Assembly (NCBI GenBank): GCA_011800155.1
Contig: CM022375.1
Coordinates: forward strand, 806,001-870,000
Length of the DNA: 64,000 bases
Source: Flammulina velutipes
Lineage: Eukaryota > Basidiomycota > Agaricomycetes > Agaricales > Physalacriaceae
Direction of reading: 5' to 3'
Position numbers and translations under genes: made by a program. Shown piece by piece: positions 10,088 to 20,837 of the stretch (positions are counted from its first letter, which is position 1; every line of letters starts with the position of its first letter). The notes beneath the pieces are model-generated. The model was not told the origin of the DNA. It did not search any database and saw nothing but the letters and a program-made list of their open reading frames with translations.

Positions 10088-11929
10088 TTGTCGGAAACAC
10101 CAACTAGTCAAAGCTCAGCTTTAGAACAACAAAACAACCGTAGAGCGAACTTGGGTGAAAACTCAGGTGCTCCAGTTGTAAGGAATCTACGCGAAAATCG
10201 TCCTAAACCAGGCGATCTATTCAACGGATATCCAGACGAACGCAGACCGCGTCCGCCAAACAAAAAGCCTAAAAAGCTACCACCCGACTTAGTGTCGGAG
10301 CCAGCCTATCCCCCCGGATTTATATTATCCACAGTCCCGCTTTCGAGTCGTCTTCCAAGACTTTTACCAAGTCCAATACCCCGAAGACCTCACACCCCTT
10401 CACCAAACGAACTTAGTCCGTTTGCAGACCGATTTGATCTCGATCAAGTCCACCCGCTATTTGAGAAATTTAGACAGGCTGTACCTTTAGGACAACCTCT
10501 ATTCCCAATGGCAGATCAGGAAAACAACAACGCAGGAGGGAACGCGGGCCAAGCTGCTGGACAGCCAAACCTAGCTCCCGTTAACAATTTCGTGAACCAA
10601 CTTAGTGCGCAAACACAAGCGGAAATTGCGGGCAAGAAACTACCGGCGCCTGGAAGTAAAGATGCCCCCCGCTTCAGAGACGGGGGAATCAGAGAATACT
10701 TCATGGGACTGGAATGGATCTACTCAGTGAACCGCGTAACCAACCCTCAAGTTCAGATCGAAATTGCAGGAGTCTATGTAGACTATGACATACGGAGACA
10801 GTGGGTCGCCCTACCCGAATACTCGGCGGGTGACTGGTTAGCATACAAAAAGGCCATCCTTAAGCTATACAATAAGGGTGAGCAAGATCAAGAATATACC
10901 ATGCGAGAGGTCGAAGAACTTTTGACGCACTACAAGGCGCGTCCCATAGGCTCAAAGGATAGAATGATGGAGTTCCGCCGAGAAGTCGTGCACAAACTTC
11001 AATATCTAATCGATATTGGAGATGTCACTCAGAAATCGGTACTCGATCTAGTCCAGCAGTGCTTTGTGGGACCCGCTTGGGCGGCGATCTACAATGATTT
11101 ACGAGCGATCCCTGTCCCTCCAAATAGACCGCTGGGACAGCGGTGGACTCTAGGCGAAGTCATTAAAGTCGCAGAAAAGTACTTAGAGGAAATAGAAACG
11201 TTCGGTGGTGCCCCAATGAGAACAGGGAACACGTACGAACGAGAACTCATTTCCCCGTCAACAACGCGGGTCAAGATTGAAGATATGCATGACCAAGTTG
11301 CCAGCATCAATTCGTTGGCAGATACACTCAAGGCCATCGAGAAGGCTCGACAGGACGAAATGAGGGAGTTAGAGAAAGTCCGACAGGAAGAATCCCGCAG
11401 GTTAATGGCTATGATGGATAGGATGGGAACTCGACAAATACAAATGCAGAGTTACCCTACTGAACATATGGGGAACTATGTGCAACAAAACACGTCGTAC
11501 CAAGCCCCTAGACCTCCAATACAGCCTATGCCAAAAGGAATACTTCCTGTCCCGGCGAACTTTAACCCATCACGTGCCCGCTCCCTTAGCGGGAAATGTT
11601 ATTTCTGCGACGAACATGGACATTTCCTCACAGAATGCCCTGAGAAGAACAAGTTCGAGAAAGAAGGCTGGATATATAAACCAGGGAACTCCAATTGGTA
11701 CTTCACAGCCGATGGGATTTCGCTAAGCAAGCGCAAAGATGGCATGTCTCCAATGGAACAAGTACTTAAGTACATTAGAGAACATGGTCCCAACCCACCC
11801 GCTAGCGCGCAAAACTACGAAGGGCTTTTTCAGGAAGACTTCTTTCCTCCGACTGAACAGATAGATCGGACGGTTTTCCTTCAACAGCAGATGATCGACC
11901 CCACCTACTTGCAGGAGGGTTTCGATTAG
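10088..11929 (+). CDS. Element B Gag
   Basis: The frame is open from 10007, after a stop at 10004. It has no ATG until 10508 (MADQENNNAGGNAG), so translation most likely starts there (about 473 aa). The 140 upstream codons are proline-rich and may belong to a longer form started at a non-AUG codon or through a spliced leader. The capsid-like helical region lies around 10620-11250, followed by a charged coiled-coil segment rich in E/K/R near 11320-11420. A canonical CCHC zinc knuckle (C-X2-C-X4-H-X4-C, CYFCDEHGHFLTEC) is at about 11597-11638. The stop TAG (11927-11929) lies just after the slippery heptamer at 11917-11923. The protein should form the virus-like particle and bind element RNA. 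Confidence 0.85.
   Translation: MSETPTSQSSALEQQNNRRANLGENSGAPVVRNLRENRPKPGDLFNGYPDERRPRPPNKKPKKLPPDLVSEPAYPPGFILSTVPLSSRLPRLLPSPIPRRPHTPSPNELSPFADRFDLDQVHPLFEKFRQAVPLGQPLFPMADQENNNAGGNAGQAAGQPNLAPVNNFVNQLSAQTQAEIAGKKLPAPGSKDAPRFRDGGIREYFMGLEWIYSVNRVTNPQVQIEIAGVYVDYDIRRQWVALPEYSAGDWLAYKKAILKLYNKGEQDQEYTMREVEELLTHYKARPIGSKDRMMEFRREVVHKLQYLIDIGDVTQKSVLDLVQQCFVGPAWAAIYNDLRAIPVPPNRPLGQRWTLGEVIKVAEKYLEEIETFGGAPMRTGNTYERELISPSTTRVKIEDMHDQVASINSLADTLKAIEKARQDEMRELEKVRQEESRRLMAMMDRMGTRQIQMQSYPTEHMGNYVQQNTSYQAPRPPIQPMPKGILPVPANFNPSRARSLSGKCYFCDEHGHFLTECPEKNKFEKEGWIYKPGNSNWYFTADGISLSKRKDGMSPMEQVLKYIREHGPNPPASAQNYEGLFQEDFFPPTEQIDRTVFLQQQMIDPTYLQEGFD
11917..11923 (+). promoter_or_regulatory. Candidate -1 frameshift site, gag to protease
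   Basis: The heptamer GGGTTTC sits in the gag frame as G GGT TTC, i.e. X XXY YYZ, followed by GAT and the gag TAG stop. After a -1 slip the next frame is open from 11917 through 13020, where the retropepsin motif lies. This is the expected layout of a programmed -1 frameshift. A downstream stem or pseudoknot was not worked out. Confidence 0.65.
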
Positions 11930-13020
11930 GCTCGAGGACGGACGGGGGTTCCTCTGAGTTACTACTTAAGAGAACTGCCCCTCCTGAGAGCCAGAATACT
12001 ATTCGTAGTACTCGAAGCCATACTGCTAAGGAAAGAGAACCAGTTATACCCAATATACCCAATATACCCAAAGAAAACCCGATAAAGCCCGGCCCCACGA
12101 AGGGACTTAGAGTAGAAGTAGTGTTGCCTAGTAGACCTAAGAAAGTTCAGTTCGTCGCACCTCCTGAAGAGGAAGAGCCAGAACTGAGTGATCTATTGGA
12201 AGAAGTGTTGGAAGGGCCGGAGCCCGCTATCGAAGCGGGTCCCGCTAAGAAACGGACAGAGGCCGCTATCCCGGCGGTTTCTGTAGAGGAAGCAGAGAAT
12301 GCTCCCCCAAAGGAAGAGAACAGTACTCCAAAGGAGCAGGAAAAGCACAAAAGCTATCAGCGCATTTCAAAGCTCAAGGACCTCCTACTCAGAAACCCTG
12401 GTTGGAGATCCCTTTGGAAGACACTCCTTCCAGAGGAACTTCTTGCCACGAATGAAGCCTGGCAGAAGGATTTGCTAGAGAATCTCAAAGCAAAGAATGT
12501 TAAAGTTAACATTCAACAAATGTCTGAATTAGACTCAGGCAGCGGACCCGCTATGGAAGCGGAGTATCACCAAAGTGAAGACCCACGATATTACTCAGTA
12601 AATCTACAAGATACAACCCAGTTACCGCTAGGGTCTGTAGTAGTGCACGACTTAGTCGAGCAACTGTTTAATCATACTGGCTACACGGGTCCGTATCAGA
12701 TGCCGCGCACCAATGTTGCGTCCGAAAGTGCTGATCTCAGAACTCTCTGGCCAACGATTGGCGGGGCAGGAAAGAAAGAGAGCCTCCTAGATAGCGGGTC
12801 GCAAATAGTGTCTATGTCACTTAAGGCCGCGCTAGAGCTAGGGGTTCCTTTCGATCCATCCTTTTCCATCACTATGGAAAGTGCAGACAAGGGTCAGACC
12901 AAGACAGTGGGACTGGCAAGGAACTTGGCGTTCGATTTCGGAGGAATGTATATTTCCTTCAAGTACACATCATTAGGGATCCAGCGTATGAAGTACTACT
13001 GGGCAGACCTTTCGATGTAG
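11930..13020 (+). CDS. Element B protease-region frame
   Basis: It lies in the -1 frame relative to gag and is open from the slippery site to 13020, with no ATG of its own at the start. An acidic linker precedes a retropepsin active site D-S-G-S (LLDSGSQIVSM, about 12785-12815). The protease should continue as a chain like 'DPAYEVLLGRPFDV', which is seen in a different frame from 12963 to 13196. A 1-nt loss near 12963 is therefore likely, and the listed C-terminus (LGIQRMKYYWADLSM) is probably out of frame. The protease of this copy is probably broken unless frameshifting rescues it. Confidence 0.7.
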
Positions 13021-13062
13021 TATCTAGTATCAATACATCCGTACTGCGAGATGGAGGAGTAG

Positions 13063-16000
13063 TTGCTACCATTACTGATCCTAGTAATGGGAAACGACTT
13101 ACACTCCCGACATACAAGCGGGGGCAAATGCCCCGCTACCAACAACAACCTGGCACCGGACCGGTTTTTCCGGAGCACTCGAGAATTGATCGATGATCAA
13201 GGAGAGGTGGCTCTAGTAGTTGGACAAGCAGAGAATGGTGAAATACAGATCGAGCGCACCTTTGTGCCAGAAAAATCCCGTCAGACGTTTGATAGTCAAG
13301 CATTAACCAGCTTGTACTTGTCTCAATCCTCCGATGGTGTTAACAAGGCCGCTAAAGCATTGCGGAATGGGTTTCGTTATGGAACAGCATCGGGTATGTC
13401 CACTTCGGACCACCCGCCAGGAAGTCGGGTCTTGTTACCACAAGTCCGACTAGACTCAGATTGGACTTTAGAGGAGGTCGAACAATATCAGCCTGTAACG
13501 GTGAACTTGTTCGACTCAGTCCCTCGAGGACTTGAGAAAATACTTCAGCACTTGACAGTTAGTATCCCACAGAAGGAACTCACTCTCTCACAGCAAGAGT
13601 ATTTAGACTCGAGAAAACGGGAATCAATTCCCAGACAGGTCTTAGCCACTAAGAAATACAAACCAGTCGCGTTGAAAGTCAAACCCCACTTGGGAACCTT
13701 ACCCGAAGAGTTCAGGATCATCCGCAATATTGTCGGGGATCCACTCGAAGGCATGTTGGAGTTAAATCCCAACCCGCCAAGCTTCACTCCGACGGGCAGA
13801 TACACAGAAGAACGACGTGAACAAGTCCAGAGAGACCATGTCGGGGATTTTCTGTGGCCTCAGGAAAGGGACTTGATTGACGACTTGATGTGCAAACAGA
13901 ACCAAGGCTTTGCCTGGGAAGAGACAGAGAAAGGAAGGTTTCGAGAGGACTTCTTTCCACCGGTAGATATGCCAGTAATACCGCATGTGCCATGGGTATT
14001 GAAGAACATTAAAATCCCACCAGGGATTTTTAATGAAGTCTGCGCTATCATCAAAAATAAGCTAGACTCAGGTGTATATGAGCCTTCGAACTCCTCATAT
14101 CGCTCGAGATGGTTTTGCGTGGTAAAGAAGGACGGCAAGAAACTTCGACTAGTACATAGTTTGGAGCCGCTAAATGCCGTCACCATAGCGCATTCTGGTC
14201 TACCACCCGCTACCGAAGAGTTAGCGGAGGCATTCGCAGGAAGAGCCTGTGGAGGGACTTTGGACTTGTATGTAGGGTATGATGAGCGCCACTTGTCAGA
14301 AAAATCTAGAGACATGACTACCTTCTCAACACCCTATGGGGCGCTGCGATTAAAGACCTTACCCATGGGATGGACGAACTCAGTTCCAATATTCCATGAA
14401 GATGTCACGCATATTCTCAAAGATGAAATCCCGACATATACGCGGCCCTATATTGACGACGTTCCTGTAAGAGGACCCGCCACTAGGTATCAGGACAAGG
14501 AAGGGAACTTCGAAACCATTCCAGAAAACCCAGGAATACGCCGTTTTGTATGGGAACACATGGTGAATATGAATAGAATTATACAAAGAATGAAATATTC
14601 GGGTGGAACTTTCTCAGGACACAAAGCAATAATCTGTGCCAATGAAACAGTAGTAGTCGGACACACTTGTTGTTATGAAGGACGGAAACCAGCTGAAGAT
14701 AGAGTAAAAGTCATCTCAGACTGGTTGCCGTGTGAATGTCTTAGAGATGTCCGCTCATTTCTCGGGACAGCGGGAGTATTTCGAACTTTTGTCAAGGATT
14801 ATTCAAAGAAAGCACTGGCAATGACTAGACTCACCAGGGATGGAGTACCATTCGTCTGGGGAGAGGAAGAACAAGCATCAATGGATGCACTCAAAAGAGC
14901 GTTGGAAACAAGCCCCATGTTGAAGCCACTGAATTATGACTGGCCAACACCCGTTATCTTGTCGGTCGATACCTCTTACATGGCGGTTGGGTTTTATCTG
15001 TCCCAAGAGGATCCAGAAGACCCTAAGAAACGCTATTTTGCTAAGTTCTTATCTATAACCTTGGACGAGCGGGAAGCCAGGTACTCGCAATCAAAGCGGG
15101 AGTTATTTGGTCTGCACCGTGCGTTAATGGCTTGCAAGTATTATTTACTTGGATGTAGGAAATTGAAGATTGAAGTCGATGCAAAGTACATCAAAGGAAT
15201 GTTGTCCAACATAGACTCTCTAACCAATGGGAATCTACAACGCTGGGCAGAAGAAATCTTGATGTTCCACTTCACCCTAGTACACGTACCTGGGAAAGTA
15301 CATGGCCCAGATGGACTCAGTAGAAGGGTAGCATCGCCAAACGATGTGATCATTCCAAGTCCACCAGGGGACGAGTACGAAGAGGAGCTATGGACCTTCG
15401 AATATGAGGAACCCGCTAACTTAGCGGAGGAAGACAAACCTCTACCCTTCGAAGACTTCAAAGACAATATAGACACTAGGACTGGATATCTCTTCGAAGT
15501 TAGCAAACCAGATGAGAACCAGGAGGACTTAGTAGAAGAAACCCCGACAGAAGTCGAGGAAGAGTACAGAGTCACTCAACTAGCCGCTATGGCAGTGGAG
15601 GACTTAGAAAAATGGGTAGCTATCGACGAGTTCCCTGAACTAGAACGATCAGCTAGGGAGCAGCTATGGGAAACCTTACTACCACACGTAGAACCCTACT
15701 TGAAGGATGAGAATTATACACCCGCTATCTTAGCGGATCGACAACTTCAAACCCTTAGGGACTTCAGTGACAAGGAATTCTTCATAGCTGGTGACAAGTT
15801 ATACAAAAAGAATGCAGAAGGAAAACACCGGAGAGTCCTCCTACTAGGCAAAAGACTGCCAGTGGTACAAGTCATACACGACAAGCATGGGCACAAAGGT
15901 CAATTTTCCGTCCGCAAACTTGTCGGGAAAAGATTCTGGTGGCCAGGGATGGATACAGACATCAATTGGTTCGTGAAAACGTGTGTACTCTGTCAGAAGA

Positions 16001-17046
16001 GACAGAAGATGAAAATACACAAAGAACCAACCATAACTCCAACACCAGGGATCTATGAAACGGCGTTTGTAGACACCTTCAGAATGCCGACTTCTGGCGG
16101 CACTGGAGCTCGAAAGAAGTACTCAGGATATAATGCAGTCACAGTAGCACGATGTGGATTGACTGGATGGCCAGAGGCCAGAGCGTTAATCAACGAGAAT
16201 GCCGAGACCTTAGGGGATTGGATTTTCGAAGACATATTGTGTAGATGGGGTTGTATAAAGCAGATAGTCACCGATAACGGACCCGCTATCAAGAAGGCAA
16301 TGGTCCATATCGAGGCTAAGTATGGTGTTAAAGGGATTCTAATCACTCCCTACAACAAACAGGCCAATGGAAAAGTGGAAAGAGGGCACTGGGACATTAG
16401 ACAATCATTGTTTAAAGTGTGCAAAGGCCATCCAGAGGAATGGCCCGCTTTCTTACATGAAGTACTATGGGCCGAAAGGATAACGGTTAAAAGGACTTTG
16501 GGTCATTCACCGTTTTACGCAGTAACAGGATGTGAACCAGTGTTACCACTTGATATCGAAGAAGCCACCTGGCTCGTAGATATCCCAGATACGTTGATTT
16601 CACACTCCGACTTGATAGCGTATCGAGCAACTCAGTTGATAAAGCACAAAGAAGACGTAAAGAAAATGAAACAGCGTGTAACAGAAGCCAAGAAAAGAGC
16701 AGCAGAAAGATTCATGGATGAACATAAAAATAGAATTCCAAAGTACAAGTTCAAAACAGGTGAACTAGTACTGGTGCGCAATACGCGCATTGAAGACGAA
16801 TTAAATTCGAAGTTCAAAGAAAGATTCATGGGTCCATATGCTGTTATTTCTCGAACAACGGCTGGAAACTACGTACTGTGTGAACTGGATGGCTCGATAT
16901 TGAAAGATAAGATAGCCCAGTTTAGGGTGATCCCTTTCTACTCGAGAAAGGACCCAAAACAACTGGGAGATGTATTTTTCAAGAGGCTACATAGGATCCG
17001 CGATAGTGTCGGGCGAGTACTCGACTTGGTAAATAAAACTACGTAG
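13063..17046 (+). CDS. Element B Pol: reverse transcriptase, RNase H, integrase
   Basis: A long frame of about 1300 codons; the first ~40 residues are probably out of frame, and the homologous part starts near RSTRELIDDQGEVA. The RT core (GTLDLYVGYDERHL, then YIDD at 14449-14460) is followed by RNase H (SVDTSYMAVG, ELFGLHRALMACKYYL, KIEVDAKYI). The integrase has an HHCC zinc domain (HDKHGHKG ... CVLCQKRQ), catalytic D (FVDTFRMP), D (VTDNGPA) and E (KVERGHWD), and a C-terminal GPY/F-like stretch (ERFMGPYAVI). No chromodomain is seen. The order RT-RNaseH-IN is that of Ty3/gypsy elements. It makes cDNA in particles and inserts it into the genome. All catalytic residues I checked are present. Confidence 0.92.
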   Translation: MLPLLILVMGNDLHSRHTSGGKCPATNNNLAPDRFFRSTRELIDDQGEVALVVGQAENGEIQIERTFVPEKSRQTFDSQALTSLYLSQSSDGVNKAAKALRNGFRYGTASGMSTSDHPPGSRVLLPQVRLDSDWTLEEVEQYQPVTVNLFDSVPRGLEKILQHLTVSIPQKELTLSQQEYLDSRKRESIPRQVLATKKYKPVALKVKPHLGTLPEEFRIIRNIVGDPLEGMLELNPNPPSFTPTGRYTEERREQVQRDHVGDFLWPQERDLIDDLMCKQNQGFAWEETEKGRFREDFFPPVDMPVIPHVPWVLKNIKIPPGIFNEVCAIIKNKLDSGVYEPSNSSYRSRWFCVVKKDGKKLRLVHSLEPLNAVTIAHSGLPPATEELAEAFAGRACGGTLDLYVGYDERHLSEKSRDMTTFSTPYGALRLKTLPMGWTNSVPIFHEDVTHILKDEIPTYTRPYIDDVPVRGPATRYQDKEGNFETIPENPGIRRFVWEHMVNMNRIIQRMKYSGGTFSGHKAIICANETVVVGHTCCYEGRKPAEDRVKVISDWLPCECLRDVRSFLGTAGVFRTFVKDYSKKALAMTRLTRDGVPFVWGEEEQASMDALKRALETSPMLKPLNYDWPTPVILSVDTSYMAVGFYLSQEDPEDPKKRYFAKFLSITLDEREARYSQSKRELFGLHRALMACKYYLLGCRKLKIEVDAKYIKGMLSNIDSLTNGNLQRWAEEILMFHFTLVHVPGKVHGPDGLSRRVASPNDVIIPSPPGDEYEEELWTFEYEEPANLAEEDKPLPFEDFKDNIDTRTGYLFEVSKPDENQEDLVEETPTEVEEEYRVTQLAAMAVEDLEKWVAIDEFPELERSAREQLWETLLPHVEPYLKDENYTPAILADRQLQTLRDFSDKEFFIAGDKLYKKNAEGKHRRVLLLGKRLPVVQVIHDKHGHKGQFSVRKLVGKRFWWPGMDTDINWFVKTCVLCQKRQKMKIHKEPTITPTPGIYETAFVDTFRMPTSGGTGARKKYSGYNAVTVARCGLTGWPEARALINENAETLGDWIFEDILCRWGCIKQIVTDNGPAIKKAMVHIEAKYGVKGILITPYNKQANGKVERGHWDIRQSLFKVCKGHPEEWPAFLHEVLWAERITVKRTLGHSPFYAVTGCEPVLPLDIEEATWLVDIPDTLISHSDLIAYRATQLIKHKEDVKKMKQRVTEAKKRAAERFMDEHKNRIPKYKFKTGELVLVRNTRIEDELNSKFKERFMGPYAVISRTTAGNYVLCELDGSILKDKIAQFRVIPFYSRKDPKQLGDVFFKRLHRIRDSVGRVLDLVNKTT

Positions 17047-17760
17047 GGAACAGATGGTGCGGACACCATCTATTTTCCTTGGTAGGGGATATAGAGGCGT
17101 TATATATAGGGTTTAAAGGTCAGGTTAAGTCAGGTTAATGACCCACTTTTTGGATTAACCTGACCTTAACCAGTCATTCAATATCATGAAAGTTGATTAA
17201 CCATTAACTGTGACCAGTCAATAAGTGTAACCAGTCACTCAAGACTCAGTTATAACTGGCTATAACCAGTTAAAACTTAATGCAGTTATAATCAGTTATT
17301 AACAGGTTATGACTAGTTAATATGCTATCAACCCTATAATTTAGAGGTAAACCAAGGTTAATAAATCTATTGATTTATCTTTTTCATATTCAAGTCTATG
17401 TTTTCTAGTCTTTCTCTTTATAATAGTAGTGTATTGGACTTTATCAATTATATATATACCATATATGAAATCTTTGTGTTATAGCTCTTTTTCTCTTCAT
17501 ATATTGAGAATATCAAGGGTATTGGTTATAACCAGTTAAGACCAGTCATTGACAGTCATATTAAATTTCTCCAAATACTTTAACTATTAACCTTAACCAG
17601 TCATTCACAGTGACCAGTCGCTCAGGGTCCAGTTAATGTTTCCAGTCAGGTCAGGTTAAGTCGCTCTAAAATGACCAGTTAAGTGACTTAACCTTTAGAC
17701 CCTAGTTATATAGGCCAAAATTTTAAATTTTGTTAAGATTCATTATCAGCCGCCTATATA
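17047..17760 (+). promoter_or_regulatory. AT-rich array of TAACCAGT-type motifs
   Basis: Between pol and the next gene, variants of the octamer TAACCAGT, its complement ACTGGTTA and the related CAGGTTAA / TTAACCTGA recur dozens of times at irregular spacing, in both orientations. No open frame is present. The region could be a regulatory or protein-binding module, or a decayed satellite. Confidence 0.5.
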
Positions 17761-18167
17761 GCGGGCAATCAGAACACCCGCCAACATAGCGGGTGGAAAT
17801 CGGAAATCGGCACGAGTCATGTGGAAGGCACGTGACTTATCACGTGACGAGACGCGTCCAAAACCAATCAAAGAGGAGACTGGTTGCCAGGCATAACAGT
17901 ATTGGAAGTTAAGGGAGGGCAAGCCTGTATAAGGTCAGCAAAAAGAAAGAGAGAATTGAGCTCAGGGACTTAGCGGAACCGAGACAGTCGGAAGCGAACA
18001 AGGCAAGAACAGGGCATCAATAGCAATCCAAAAAGGGAAGATATTGACTCGCCTCGGATGTTTTGATGGGCGATCCATTAAACACCGGACCGGACCCCGG
18101 TAGTGTGAGAAAGAGGGACTTTAACGTTACCCTCTTTCTTTTTCAACCACCACGTCTGAAAGTCAAC

Positions 18168-20059
18168 ATGTCCGCACCTGCCTCGCCCGCACCAACGCCT
18201 GTCGTGGCTACCCCGCCAAACGACGAATCTACTCTGTCGCCTGCGCTGGAGCCCGCCGCTATTGTGTCGCCCATGCCCGAGCCTGCCGCTATGGTGTCGC
18301 CGGCGCCTGAGCCAACCACCACGGTCTCGTCTGCTCCTGTGTCACCACCGGTCGGACCAACTGGACAACCTGGCTCGACAACACCGCTGTTTCTCCCGGC
18401 CCCTTCAGAGGGAAGCTCGCCACTGCCTGTAGAAAAAGAGCCCACCCCGCCTCCTAGGTCGCCAACCCCTGCGAGCCCGGAAGCGACACCACCACCTTCG
18501 AGTGTACTGGGAACGACGGAGTCAGGCATGACCCCGTCGGTTGACGCGTCGGCGACGCGTCAACCAAGCCCAGTACGCGTCGAAACGTGGCCAAGGAACG
18601 AGGAAAGCGAACCGGCGACCCTAGGCCTGGACTATGCGTCCACGGAGGTCGAAGAAGACGAAGACGAGGAGGTGGACGAGCTCATGAGCACGTCCTCTCC
18701 CGAACCAGCTGGAGGAGAAACGAAGGGATCTACGGGAGGTGAACCTCCCGCAGATCCGGATCGCAGCGACGGTCTCACCGTCGCTGAGATCGACTTCGCA
18801 AGGGCAATGCCCCCACCTGTCCCGCAGTCACCGCCGAGGCTGCCACTTCGTCTGGGCTCGCCGCCCTTGATAACGGAATCGCTGTTTGGACCGACATGGT
18901 TCCCAGCACCCATTCCACCACCATCCCCGCAACCTTGGTTGCAACCGACCCCACCCACCACGACCCCGCCCCCAGCATCTCCGTCTGCCGCTGGAACACC
19001 TCCGGCAGCAACAGAGATACCGCTGGCGGGACCTTCCATCTTGCTGTCGCCTCGGATCTGGTCGCCCCCAACGGGTACTCCGCCCAGGATGGCGACACCT
19101 TCAGAACCGGCACCAACGTCCCCGATCCCAACGGCGTCGACAAAACCCAAGTCGGCGTCAAGGAAACGGAAACTGGAAAGGCCTGTCTAGGGGGACTCGC
19201 CAAAGAAAAGGACATGGGGACCAGCAATTCTCAAGACGCCTGCCTGGGTGCCGGTGTCGAAGAAGAGGAAGGAGATGGAGACTGAGGAAGAACGAGAGGA
19301 CGACTCAGAAGAGTCGAGGCAACCGAATCCGCCAAGGAAGCGGGTAAGGCTCACCAAGAGGAGACCAGAGCCGGTCAAAGCGAAGGTTAGTTTTTCTACT
19401 TGGATAAACCAAGTGGATGAGACTAACCAGGGAAAATAGAAACTGCCGACAGCCGAAGAAGTGGCTCTCGCCGCCCAACGAGCGGCTCGAGCAGAGGCCC
19501 GCGAGGCCAAGAAGAACCAGTCGGCCGCCTCAACGTCGGCCCCGCCTGCCAGTCGGGCACGAATCGCTCAGCCCGCCCCGCAGCCGGTGGCGTCATCCTC
19601 GAAAAGAAAACTCGACGACGACAAAGCGGAGCCGAAAAAGAAGAGGAAGCCGCGAACGGTCGTCGACAACCCGACTGGGCGTAAGCCCATGCTCCCCGCC
19701 CGCGAGAAGGACGACCCCCTCCACAACGAGCAGATCTTGTGCAGAGGATGCTTCAAGAAGGGTATCCGCTGCAAATACGAGGGATCGAATCGCTCGTGCA
19801 TAGAATGCGCATACACCAAGAAAGGGTGTTTGAAGCTGGATCCAGAGGATCCATGCCTCCTCAAGGACGAGGCCCAGCTGCGCGTCGAGGAACTGGAGAA
19901 GGAGGTGGCAACGCTGAGGGACAGGTTGACGACGCTCGAGGAAACCGTCAGGTTATCGGAGGCCGTTATCCCGAACCTCGAGGCGGCGTTGTCCATCATC
20001 TTGACTGGTGGGGACACATCGGAGATCCTGCGCAAGTTGGAGCGAGGAAACTACGACTA

Positions 20060-20093
<34 letters not shown>

Positions 20094-20180
20094 GAGCTGG
20101 AAGACCCGAAAGGGAAAGGCAAGGCAAAGGCCCCCGCTAAGAAGAAGGGGAAAGGCAAGGGCAAAGGCAAGGAGAGGTAG
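18168..20180 (+). CDS. Element B accessory Zn(II)2Cys6 coiled-coil protein
   Basis: Exon 1 is 18168-19385 and exon 2 is 19440-20180, with a 54-nt GTTAGT...ATAG intron that keeps frame. The N-terminal third is rich in Pro/Ser/Thr/Glu, followed by KR-rich nuclear-localisation-like clusters (SARKRKLERPV, PPRKRVRLTKRR, PKKKRKPR). At 19740-19829 six cysteines have the spacing C-X2-C-X6-C-X8-C-X2-C-X6-C, inside the consensus of fungal Zn(II)2Cys6 DNA-binding domains. A heptad coiled coil (VEELEKEVATLRDRLTTLEE) follows, as in Gal4-type dimers, then an Asp run and a Lys/Gly tail. An in-frame TAG lies at 19188-19190 in exon 1, so this copy may be interrupted. A role in binding the element's own palindromes is inferred only. 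Confidence 0.7.
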
Positions 20181-20837
20181 GGACTTGGGCAGGCCCAAGT
20201 CCATTGGACTCTAAATAACGGACTGGACGTTTACATAGAAAAACGGGACTTAGTACGACAGAATACGGACTGCTTACGTACTGTATTTTCTTCGGGCGTT
20301 GGGGTCGTCTCCTTTTCTTTGGGCCGTCGGGCAAACAGTAAATATATGGCTTTGATATATAAATCAGGACTCATACTATCTTGGATAAAAGCGAGACTGA
20401 AGAATAAGAGACCGCTAAGTTGTCGGGCATCCAAGAAAGTATGAGAAGAGCAAGAAAATAGGCTGCGCCACACAAGGAATTGGCACCCGACCCGATAGTG
20501 GGTCGGGTCTTCGGACTCTAAGTGGTTCATTCAACAAATGCATTGAGTGAACTAGTAAAACTATAAGAGATAGGCGGGACGTCAAACCATATAAGTCAAG
20601 GGGAGACGCCCGCAAACGAAGAAGTAAATAGGATCTAAGTGGAAAAATTGGACTTAGAGAAATATAGAAGGACCAAAAATAGCTATTCAAAAGCACCGCT
20701 ATGACTAGGGCATTGGAAATAAGAAACAAACAAGTCACAAAAGAAGTTAGAGAAAGTCGGGAACACCCCAGTACTCAACACAGGACTCATCAGGATACTC
20801 GAGGGGAGCGCAAAAGCACATACGCTCGCTGCACTTG
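20181..20837. other. Element B spacer between sense and antisense genes
   Basis: No gene is supported. It holds a strong palindrome (CCCGACCCGATAGTGGGTCGGG type, about 20487-20510), further GACTTAG motifs and CCGCTAAGTTGTCGG near 20411. Confidence 0.4.

Noticed and set aside
10088..10507. Taking the 140 codons before ATG 10508 as the certain start of Gag
   Set aside because: No ATG exists in this part; a non-AUG or spliced start is possible but unproven, so the ATG start is preferred.
20050..20092. Asp-run (GAC repeats) as a separate repeat element
   Set aside because: It is part of the coding sequence of the Zn(II)2Cys6 gene tail; acidic runs are common in such proteins.
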